Assembly: GCA_025774735.1 (NCBI GenBank) | Contig: JALGZU010000094.1 | Span: forward strand, 1-13,800 | Reading direction: 5' to 3' | Source of the DNA: a candidate division LCP-89 bacterium | GTDB lineage: Bacteria > Electryoneota > B3-LCP | DNA length: 13,800 bases | In this document: piece by piece, positions 1 to 6,002 of the stretch | Layout: each line of letters begins with the position of its first letter | How positions within the stretch are numbered: position 1 is the first letter of the stretch | The notes under the pieces: model-generated | The model's database searches: none | Told to the model about the DNA's origin: nothing | Seen by the model: the letters and a program-made list of their open reading frames with translations, nothing else | Made by a program: the position numbers and the translations under genes

Positions 1-2714
1 GTGTCACCTGATTTATAAACAGTGGAAACCTGATCATTAATTCTCTGCATGTACAGATCAACGTAAGTTTGGTTCTCATACACATATGTGGAAGATCGCT
101 TGTCACCCCATACAACCACTGCCCCGCCGTACCCGTCTTCAACTATTACTGGCGAATACTGATTTCCATAATACGCACATACTCCATTCCCCAACGGATT
201 CCAAACTGGATTAGCAATCTGTCCTTCAGCATTCAAATGAATCGCGTATATGTCTCCCCACCAGTCGACACTTTGGTCGCGCCAGGTGAAGATTGCTCCC
301 CCAGTGTTATCGGGGACCATCACACAGTCATCCTGGTCATATAATCCCCCGGCGACGTAAATACCTCCTTCCTGGAACAATATATCGCCGTGCGCAGTCA
401 GTCTCTGGCAGTATGTATCGTAACCGATTCCTCTCTGGTCAGTCCAGGATACCCAGATATATCCTTCATCATCCTCCATCAACTGCGGCCAGCGCTGGTT
501 ACTCTCCCAAACGCAAATTGGAATTCCATCGTCCCCCCAGGGTGCATTACCATTAGTATCGATCTTTGCCGCATAAATATCACTGAGACTGAATCTACAA
601 TCTGCCCAGGCGATTACTGCGCCCGTTGCTATTGATGATATTATGCATACTTCATTTTGATCCGCTGATACATTGCATATTCCCCGGGTCCAGGCTGTAT
701 CACCGGATGCTATTATACGTGCCGCAAATACATCTTTGTCTGATGGATATCCTGTATACCATGCAGCAATAGCCCCCCCGGAACCGTCTTCGACTATCCC
801 GCTCACCTGTTCATTGCAGAACCACACAGGTTGATTCCCCCAGTAAAGATGACCATCCGCGCTGAGTCTTTGAACATAATCTCCCCCCGAACCATCATAA
901 GCAACGTACGCACCGCCTTCGAGGTCAGCACAAATATGTGGGCTGTGCCCCAAACCGACTTCAACTCCGGTGGTATTCCATATTAAGTTACCATCCGAAT
1001 CTACTTTTTGAGCATATATCCTTCTATTACTGCTGCCAAATCTGCTGTCCTCCCATACTACAATAGCGCTTCCATCAGAACTCGCCGTACATTTCGCTTC
1101 CACCTGAGCTCCTGCATAAATGCTGTCGCATAGAGGCAAACCATTATCAATTAGCTGTATATTCCCATCGATATCGAATATCTGGTAATACAGGCGGTAA
1201 CCAACTCCATACTCTCGACCGTCTTCCCAGACAGCCAGGATCAGATTATCGGAAAATGCCGTTATAGCAAACCCATCCACATCATTAGCCAGACTTTCGA
1301 ATATCGGCTCACCATTATATTGTAATTGAATACTACCCATAGAATCTACTTTCTGCCGGTAAACACCCTCGATATCATCATGAAGATTATTCCAGGCGAT
1401 AAGTATCCCGCCGTCAGATGTATGGTTAACCGCTGGTAGCGTAGAACGCTCTAAATCAGCTAAGACAATTCCACCCTCATCCCAGATCGTCGATCCATCG
1501 ACACTGATATATTGAGCATAAATCCGCGAATTCGCATATCCGTGTCTCTCATCGTACCAACCTACGAAAACACCGCCGAAATTATCTGTATCCAAACTTA
1601 TTTTACTCTGTTCGAAATCACCGGAACAAACACGTTTACCCCCGGCATCCCATAATAAATCGCCGGACTCGTCGATGCGCTGGCAATAAATATCCGGATT
1701 GGTATAACCCGCAGAGTTTCGGCAATCCTCCCAGGCTGCAATTGCGCAATTGGAACCGCTGTATATGATCTTCTGGAGTAATTGAACACCGGGTTCCTGA
1801 CATAAAATTTCACCGTTTTCCCGCCATAACTGGTTGCCGTCTCCGTCTACCCTTTGCATCAAAAATCCGTTACCATAACGATAAATCATAAAAGCCCCTC
1901 CATAACCATCCTCACAAACTACCGGATAATGCTGCCAGCCGGGAAGATTGCAGATTACTTCACCACCTGGATTCCACAGTTCATCGCCGTTTGCATCGAT
2001 GCGTTGAGCATATACATCCACTTCAGGAAAGCTGAAACTTTGTCCCCAGGCGAGTATCACTCCGCCAGCGCCGTCACGACACATACTGTGCCCTTCCTGC
2101 GAATTTGGCCCCCCTGAGGAATATAGATTCCCATTGTCCTGCCATCCCGGTGCAACTATACCTTCTGACAAAATCCTCTGCATATAAATCCCGCTATCCG
2201 GGTCTCGTTCGTCGATCCAACATATAAATGCTCCGCCGGCATCATCGCTGATAATATCAAGAAATTCCACCCATACATTGAGATCGTTAACTACCATTCC
2301 ATTGGGATTCCATTGGATTTCACCATCAAGGTTGAGCTTTTGAGCGAGAATTGAACCATATGGTCCGCAATCTCCCCATGCAATAGTGAAACCGTCATCA
2401 CTGGATTCACAGACCACTGGCGGGCTATAGCAGTTCAGCGAAGTACCGCCGATCATCACTCCCCCATCCTGCCACATTGGATATCCGTTTTCGTCGAATT
2501 TCTGCGCCCAGATTTTACTTCCGCCCAACCTGCTGTCACTCCATATGTAGCAGGTTTCACCGAGACTGTTTTGAACGGATTCCCCCTGCCAATCGATATG
2601 AAATCCATGCCGCAGCGGTATGCCATCCTCCTCCCACAAGAATTGTGCTGAAGTCTGAGAGATTGGCGAAACGAGAACAGCGAGCAATAACAGTGTGTTT
2701 TTCAGCCGTTTCAT
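1..2714 (-). CDS. Giant secreted repeat protein, 3' end beyond the window
   Basis: The minus strand is open without a stop from an ATG at 2714 to base 1, giving 904 codons of an unfinished gene. The start is supported by a strong Shine-Dalgarno (AAAGGAGGAGAT) just upstream. Residues 1-23 form a signal peptide: K/R residues at 2, 3 and 5, a Leu/Val core, and a likely cut after Thr-Ser-Ala before Gln-Phe-Leu-Trp. The rest is a chain of about 50-58-residue repeats with the core [IV]-Y-A-Q-[RK]-[IV]-D-x-x-G-x-x-x-W-x-x-x-G-x-x-[IVL]-C, followed by an acidic D-G-x-G-G-A-x-x-A-W-x-D-x-R stretch. About 16 copies are visible. This suggests an exported beta-propeller or beta-solenoid-like surface protein. 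A T9SS sorting domain would be expected at the unseen C-terminus, as in the two upstream genes. It is probably the third gene of an operon, 25 bases after the preceding stop. Its function is unknown; the repeat fold is an inference. Confidence 0.85.
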   Translation of the reverse strand, partial: MKRLKNTLLLLAVLVSPISQTSAQFLWEEDGIPLRHGFHIDWQGESVQNSLGETCYIWSDSRLGGSKIWAQKFDENGYPMWQDGGVMIGGTSLNCYSPPVVCESSDDGFTIAWGDCGPYGSILAQKLNLDGEIQWNPNGMVVNDLNVWVEFLDIISDDAGGAFICWIDERDPDSGIYMQRILSEGIVAPGWQDNGNLYSSGGPNSQEGHSMCRDGAGGVILAWGQSFSFPEVDVYAQRIDANGDELWNPGGEVICNLPGWQHYPVVCEDGYGGAFMIYRYGNGFLMQRVDGDGNQLWRENGEILCQEPGVQLLQKIIYSGSNCAIAAWEDCRNSAGYTNPDIYCQRIDESGDLLWDAGGKRVCSGDFEQSKISLDTDNFGGVFVGWYDERHGYANSRIYAQYISVDGSTIWDEGGIVLADLERSTLPAVNHTSDGGILIAWNNLHDDIEGVYRQKVDSMGSIQLQYNGEPIFESLANDVDGFAITAFSDNLILAVWEDGREYGVGYRLYYQIFDIDGNIQLIDNGLPLCDSIYAGAQVEAKCTASSDGSAIVVWEDSRFGSSNRRIYAQKVDSDGNLIWNTTGVEVGLGHSPHICADLEGGAYVAYDGSGGDYVQRLSADGHLYWGNQPVWFCNEQVSGIVEDGSGGAIAAWYTGYPSDKDVFAARIIASGDTAWTRGICNVSADQNEVCIISSIATGAVIAWADCRFSLSDIYAAKIDTNGNAPWGDDGIPICVWESNQRWPQLMEDDEGYIWVSWTDQRGIGYDTYCQRLTAHGDILFQEGGIYVAGGLYDQDDCVMVPDNTGGAIFTWRDQSVDWWGDIYAIHLNAEGQIANPVWNPLGNGVCAYYGNQYSPVIVEDGYGGAVVVWGDKRSSTYVYENQTYVDLYMQRINDQVSTVYKSGD
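40..2520 (-). repeat. Tandem ~50-58-residue protein repeats (about 16 copies)
   Basis: The repeats lie inside the large reading frame ending at the window edge. The A-Q or M-Q anchor recurs at residues 69-71, 123-125, 177-179, 235-237, 285-287 and 343-345 (spacings 54, 54, 58, 50, 58) and continues at similar spacing to the window start. Each unit carries an aromatic-x-Q-[RK]-hydrophobic-D/N core, a Gly three residues after the core Asp, a Trp and a following Gly. A Cys often sits 6-9 residues after the Trp. The acidic half contains G-G-[AV] and A-W or G-W. DNA conservation between copies is poor, so these are old protein-level repeats rather than recent tandem duplications. Confidence 0.85.
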
Positions 2715-2739
2715 ATCTCCTCCTTTAAATGAATTTCAA

Positions 2740-3984
2740 TCAACGAATCAGCACCATCTTCCCACTGGCGGTATCCTCTCCTGCCTCCAGCCGGTAAATA
2801 TAGATCCCCGACGTCAGATGCGAGCCGTCGAAGGTGACACCGTATACTCCCGCTTCCCGCCGGCCGTCCACAAGGGTAGCTACCTGCCTGCCGGATATGT
2901 TGAAAACTGACAGGGTGACCCAGGAGGCATGAGGAAGCGAGAAACTCAGTTTGGTGGAGGGATTGAAAGGATTGGGGAAAGGTTCCCATATCTGAAATTT
3001 ATACGGCATCGCAGGCGTGGTAGGAGTGACCTGCAGAGTACTGTAATAGCCGACCATTTCATCTATCGCGGCGTTTAAGCCCGCAAGTCCATCCCCGACG
3101 GCAAACGTCATCGCCGTGTACAGGGAATCGCCCGGTGCGAGCACATAAGGACCTGTGGAAATCAGAATCCGGTAATCATAAACGGAATCCGGATCCGCCT
3201 TAAAAGGAATACTGCACTCCGGAGGAATCCCGGCAAGAAATTGGAATTTCTCATCGTCATTTGCCGGATCTTCATTCCAATCCCACCACTGGAAGGAACA
3301 CAGGGGCAGCGGCGCATCCAGCAAAGCTATTCCGATATAGCCGGGAGAAAGTCCGTAATCTCCCGTATCATCACCTGGTTCGTTGGGATTATCCCCATCC
3401 CACATATACCCCATTTGACGCTGTGCCTGATAGGATGCCCAGTCATCTATACCGGGCATATAAGTATCTCCGGTGGCGACGTCGCAGTCAAAAACCCAGC
3501 CGGTATAGACGCTGTCAAGAAAATAATCCCCCTGATTATGAAGCGTTTGCTGAACCAGGAAAGCTTCGTCGGGCCCTTGTCCAGTCCAGAAGGCATTGAC
3601 GATCTGTTCAACTGCCAGGTGTAGAGGAAAATGCGTGGAACCGGTTAACTCGTCGTTGTACCAGGTGCTGTCCACGAGTTGTTCGGCACCGAGCACGACA
3701 AACCGATCGCCGATCCACCCGTTCAAAGAATGCCATTCATAATCGCCGTAACCAGCATGAGTGACATGGCGTTCCCCGTCCACCACTGCGCCAACCCAAT
3801 ACTTACCTTCAAACAGATAGTCAAATCCCGAAGTCCCAGCCCAACAGCAAGAAGGAAGGATCTCATTAGGATCTCCAAAACTCCCGAAATTGGAAATCGC
3901 ACTGATCAGCTGAGATTCCTGGCAGGATGCGCTTGCTGGCGCAAGTAGGACCGCCAGAATGACTATATGATGTTTCGCAATCAT
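2740..3984 (-). CDS. Secreted protein with T9SS type A C-terminal sorting domain
   Basis: The 414-residue protein starts with a signal peptide (K4, H5-H6, hydrophobic core to about residue 17, cut near A-S-A or A-S-C). The Cys lacks a normal lipobox, so a lipoprotein is unlikely. The central part, about residues 20-325, matches no domain I can name. It is rich in Asp, Gly, Trp and Tyr, with D-Y-G-L-S-P-G-Y, W-W-D-W-N and A-P-G-D-S stretches common in large exported proteins of FCB candidate phyla. Residues 328-414 are a T9SS type A sorting module: P-N-P-F-N-P-S-T at 337-344, then the L-S-V-F-N-I-S-G-R strand, D-G-S-H-L-T-S-G-I-Y-I-Y-R-L and G-K-M-V-L-I-R. Such modules carry cargo through the outer membrane and are then removed. 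The Shine-Dalgarno (AAAGAGA) is weak. The gene lies 54 bases after the upstream cargo gene and 25 bases before the repeat protein, fitting one operon. Export route is confident; function is unknown. Confidence 0.85.
   Translation of the reverse strand: MIAKHHIVILAVLLAPASASCQESQLISAISNFGSFGDPNEILPSCCWAGTSGFDYLFEGKYWVGAVVDGERHVTHAGYGDYEWHSLNGWIGDRFVVLGAEQLVDSTWYNDELTGSTHFPLHLAVEQIVNAFWTGQGPDEAFLVQQTLHNQGDYFLDSVYTGWVFDCDVATGDTYMPGIDDWASYQAQRQMGYMWDGDNPNEPGDDTGDYGLSPGYIGIALLDAPLPLCSFQWWDWNEDPANDDEKFQFLAGIPPECSIPFKADPDSVYDYRILISTGPYVLAPGDSLYTAMTFAVGDGLAGLNAAIDEMVGYYSTLQVTPTTPAMPYKFQIWEPFPNPFNPSTKLSFSLPHASWVTLSVFNISGRQVATLVDGRREAGVYGVTFDGSHLTSGIYIYRLEAGEDTASGKMVLIR
2795..2838. repeat. 44-base block shared with 4094-4137 (copy 1)
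   Basis: The block matches the second copy at 43 of 44 bases; the only mismatch is T versus C after CCCCGACG. It encodes the T-F-D-G-S-H-L-x-S-G-I-Y-I-Y core of the sorting module. The flanking coding sequence diverges on both sides, including at third codon positions. Confidence 0.9.
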
Positions 3985-4038
3985 TTCGGTCTCTTTAATA
4001 GACAGTGATAATGGGTGTTTTATGTTAGATGGTTACGG

Positions 4039-4743
4039 CTATTTCATCAGCACCATTTTCCCGCTGGCAGTAAACATCCCCGCCTCCAGACGATAAATAT
4101 AGATCCCCGACGCCAGATGCGAGCCGTCGAAGGTGACCTGGTTCATTCCGGCGTTACGCCAGCCGTCCACCAGCGTAGTTACGATACTGCCAGTGACTTC
4201 ATAAACTGTTAACTGAACTTCGCAGGCGACAGGTAAATCGTAGGAGATCGCTGTAGTTGGATTAAATGGATTTGGGAAGACATCGAACCGGAAAGTTTTC
4301 GGAATGATCGTCTCGTCCTTTACCCCGAGAGCTGTGCCTGCGCCGCTCAGAGGGACGACTAAATCATCACCGTAATAGAGGGCTATCGTCAGCGTATCGT
4401 AGTACGCGGCGACAGACTGCGGCTCGAAAATTACATCGAAAACGAGACTGTCTCCCGGTAGCAGGGTGGTTGAGTCCAACGGTGAAATGCTGAAGGCTGT
4501 GCCACCTGTGCTGACATTTTCAATGTCGATATAGGTGCCCCCTTCATTATTCAGCAGCACGCTTTGGGTATCAGGCTCGGAAATCGAAACTTCCCCAAAA
4601 TCGAGTTCAGGCGGGTAAAGGTTTGGGATATGCCTCGCCAGGAATCCGTACGGGGGCGGCTGCTCCCTGAATCTGCGGTCATAATCGTAGCTTTTGCCGT
4701 AGCCGGTGCCGCCATAATTTGAGCGGTGGACATACCCTCGCCT
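4039..4743 (-). CDS. C-terminal part of frameshifted T9SS cargo gene (Ig-like region plus sorting domain)
   Basis: This is the second half of a gene whose first half lies in another frame. A GTG at 4560 could be called as a start, giving 173 residues, but the same frame stays open and protein-like upstream to about 4743. That upstream part contains R-R-R-G-Y-V-H-R-S-N-Y-G-G-T-G-Y, then P-P-E-L-D-F-G-E-V. The latter opens a choice-of-anchor D / ASPM-SPD-2-Hydin-like Ig domain, with L-P-G-D-S-L-V-F-D-V-x-F-x-P and the strands after it. A GTG start at 4560 would cut this domain in half. The last 80 or so residues are a T9SS type A sorting module: F-P-N-P-F-N-P-T-T, V-Y-E-V-T-G, D-G-S-H-L-A-S-G-I-Y-I-Y-R-L and G-K-M-V-L-M-K. 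It is therefore not an independent gene. The sorting domain is certain; the Ig-like call is probable. Confidence 0.8.
   Translation of the reverse strand, partial: RRGYVHRSNYGGTGYGKSYDYDRRFREQPPPYGFLARHIPNLYPPELDFGEVSISEPDTQSVLLNNEGGTYIDIENVSTGGTAFSISPLDSTTLLPGDSLVFDVIFEPQSVAAYYDTLTIALYYGDDLVVPLSGAGTALGVKDETIIPKTFRFDVFPNPFNPTTAISYDLPVACEVQLTVYEVTGSIVTTLVDGWRNAGMNQVTFDGSHLASGIYIYRLEAGMFTASGKMVLMK
4094..4137. repeat. 44-base block shared with 2795-2838 (copy 2)
   Basis: This is the matching copy in the frameshifted cargo gene, in the same orientation and codon phase, encoding the same part of the sorting module. The near identity in silent positions points to recent duplication, gene conversion or a shared cassette rather than protein-level selection alone. 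Confidence 0.9.
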
Positions 4744-5711
4744 CCTCTGAAGATATCGCCCCGTTCATCCACACTTTCATAATTATAATTCCCGGTGTAA
4801 AACTCCCAAATATAGGGAGATGGAAGAGGCTCGTTCTGATCCTCGAAGGAAAAGCTGCCCCAGAAATGTTCCAGAGAATCATCGCCAAGGGCAGCCATAG
4901 CCGCCGTGATGACGATGTCGGAACCCTGCGAACTGTTATTGCGTCCATTTTCCCACGTATTGGCGATGGTGATATTGCTCTCGGAAACGATGGCAAGCAT
5001 ATCCGTGTAGCCGCCAGTGGTGTCGTTGAATTGACCGTTCACCGGATTGGCGAAGTAGTAGCGGATGTCATCCATCAGGCGGATGCAGTGGTAGCCTAAA
5101 AATGCCCCTCCTGGTTCGGGATAGCCTCTGGCGCCGACGGTTCCCGTGCCCCTGAAGACACCCTTCAGTTCAAGATAGCCATCGACAAAGATGGCCTGAT
5201 CATTTAAGGGAAGCCCGGTGGATAAGGGAGCCATCAGAGTATCAAAAGGTAATCCCATCTCCCAGCGGTACATGCGCCACCCTTGAGCATCCAAAAACTC
5301 GAGCCGGTGGGCATAATAGCCATTTTGAGAATCAAAAAAGAGCCCGGATTGCACCGCCGCCTCCCGGACTTCAGTTGCCAGGTTCGGGAAATAGACCCGC
5401 GGTGCGTTGAAAACCGGATCGACCATAAACATGGGATTGTAGGATATCCCCTGCCAGAAGCCAGCGGCACTGGTTGAAACCGTGTCGAAGAAGACCGGAT
5501 TTTCCATGATGGCGATGGTATCGTTGCTGTGAACCGGTCCGTAGAGCGTGTCTTCATGCCAGAATTTGATCACTTCCCCAAAGGAGGTCGTCTCGTACAG
5601 GGTGAGATACTGGTACGACGACGAGTAGGGATTCTGAGCTTTTGCCAAACCGTAAAAAGCGGTTAACCCGAGAATCAGCAGGCATGTCAAGATCAAGGTT
5701 CGTTGAAACAT
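4551..5711 (-). CDS. N-terminal part of frameshifted T9SS cargo gene
   Basis: I place the start at the ATG at 5711, 8 bases after GAGGA. A GTG at 5741 would add ten residues (M-L-F-L-F-N...) ahead of the signal peptide and has no better ribosome site. From 5711 the protein begins M-F-Q-R-T-L-I-L with a long hydrophobic stretch and a cut near A-K-A/Q-N. The exported part contains L-Y-G-P-V-H-S-N-D-T, a motif of a family of large FCB exported proteins (possibly DUF4900-like, not certain), followed by beta-rich sequence. Meaningful coding ends near 4743. The remaining ~64 codons to the TGA at 4551 read through the sequence that codes for conserved protein in the other frame, so that tail is a frameshift product. 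Restoring one base joins both halves into about 557 residues: signal peptide, N-terminal beta domain, Ig-like domain, sorting domain. It is the first gene of the surface operon. Confidence 0.8.
   Translation of the reverse strand: MFQRTLILTCLLILGLTAFYGLAKAQNPYSSSYQYLTLYETTSFGEVIKFWHEDTLYGPVHSNDTIAIMENPVFFDTVSTSAAGFWQGISYNPMFMVDPVFNAPRVYFPNLATEVREAAVQSGLFFDSQNGYYAHRLEFLDAQGWRMYRWEMGLPFDTLMAPLSTGLPLNDQAIFVDGYLELKGVFRGTGTVGARGYPEPGGAFLGYHCIRLMDDIRYYFANPVNGQFNDTTGGYTDMLAIVSESNITIANTWENGRNNSSQGSDIVITAAMAALGDDSLEHFWGSFSFEDQNEPLPSPYIWEFYTGNYNYESVDERGDIFRGGEGMSTAQIMAAPATAKATIMTADSGSSRPRTDSWRGISQTFTRLNSILGKFRFPSLIPKACC
4741..4755 (-). other. Single-base frameshift inside the first T9SS cargo gene
   Basis: Upstream, the frame reads D-E-R-G-D-I-F. 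Downstream, the frame shifted by one base reads R-R-R-G-Y-V-H-R-S-N. The interval from 5711 to the stop at 4039 is 1673 bases, one short of a multiple of three. A single missing base near the purine run AGAGGAGG (4748-4741) restores one frame, for example giving D-I-x-Q-R-R-R-G-Y-V. The cause may be a sequencing or assembly error, a real inactivating mutation, or programmed slippage. No classical slippery heptamer was seen. Confidence 0.8.
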
Positions 5712-5741
5712 CTTCAGTTCCTCGTTAAATAAAAAAAGCAC

Positions 5742-5882
5742 GCCCTCTCATCCCCCCGGCGGATGATATTGGTTATGCTTCTTTGGTCCGGTTCTGCTCC
5801 TGTTCGACAGGGAGACCCGCCTTGTCCCTGCGGGTTGTTTACATTGTTCCCGTGTGGTGCAGGCTGTCCGTAATTTCGGTAT
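5742..5882 (-). promoter_or_regulatory. Structured 5' leader of the surface-protein operon
   Basis: About 170 bases separate the predicted transcription start from the ATG at 5711, long for a simple leader. In the transcript, ACCCGC (5835-5830) can pair with GCGGGT (5820-5815), and CAGGGA (5830-5825) can pair with TCCCTG (5813-5808). The two pairings interleave, so they are mutually exclusive or form a tight pseudoknot. No known riboswitch consensus was recognised, and no T-run follows the hairpins. Confidence 0.35.
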
Positions 5883-5889
5883 ATGGAAC

Positions 5890-5918
5890 AATATACAATA
5901 AATAATCCGCTTAGTCAA
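5890..5918 (-). promoter_or_regulatory. Sigma-70-type promoter for the surface-protein operon
   Basis: On the minus strand a TTGACT -35 box (5918-5913) and a TATATT -10 box (5895-5890) are separated by exactly 17 bases in an A+T-rich setting. The predicted start of transcription is near 5883. It faces the cargo genes starting at 5711 and lies past the terminator of the upstream antiporter gene. If this organism uses a Bacteroidetes-type sigma factor, its real consensus could differ. Confidence 0.6.
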
Positions 5919-5958
5919 GCGAATTGTTCAAATAAGGTAATTTTTTTCTGTTCCCATT

Positions 5959-5982
5959 AAAAAAACGCCCACGAAGGGCGCT
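5959..5982 (-). terminator. Rho-independent terminator of the argF-antiporter unit
   Basis: On the minus strand, CGCCC (5980-5976), a five-base loop TTCGT and GGGCG (5970-5966) form an all-G/C stem, followed at once by a seven-base T run (5965-5959). It sits about 20 bases past the antiporter stop, so it separates that unit from the surface operon promoter. Confidence 0.75.
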
Positions 5983-6002
5983 GGAAGGCTTCAAGGCGGC
6001 GT

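Noticed and set aside
69..2117. Short frames on both strands in the first 2.1 kb
   Set aside because: All lie inside the continuous minus-strand repeat gene, which has no stop and therefore is not seen when only closed frames are listed.
1..2550. CRISPR or DNA-level tandem repeat in the repeat gene
   Set aside because: The periodicity is at the amino-acid level; no identical DNA repeat with regular spacers was seen.
3241..3624. Plus-strand frames of 112-127 codons
   Set aside because: They are antisense to a secreted protein with a signal peptide and sorting domain, and show no protein-like pattern.
3900..3960. Lipoprotein signal in the 414-residue cargo protein
   Set aside because: The Cys after A-S-A-S has Ser rather than Leu/Val at -3, so it does not form a proper lipobox.
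4679..4996. 105-codon minus-strand frame within the frameshifted gene
   Set aside because: It is a third frame with Arg/Ser-rich composition and does not continue either conserved half.
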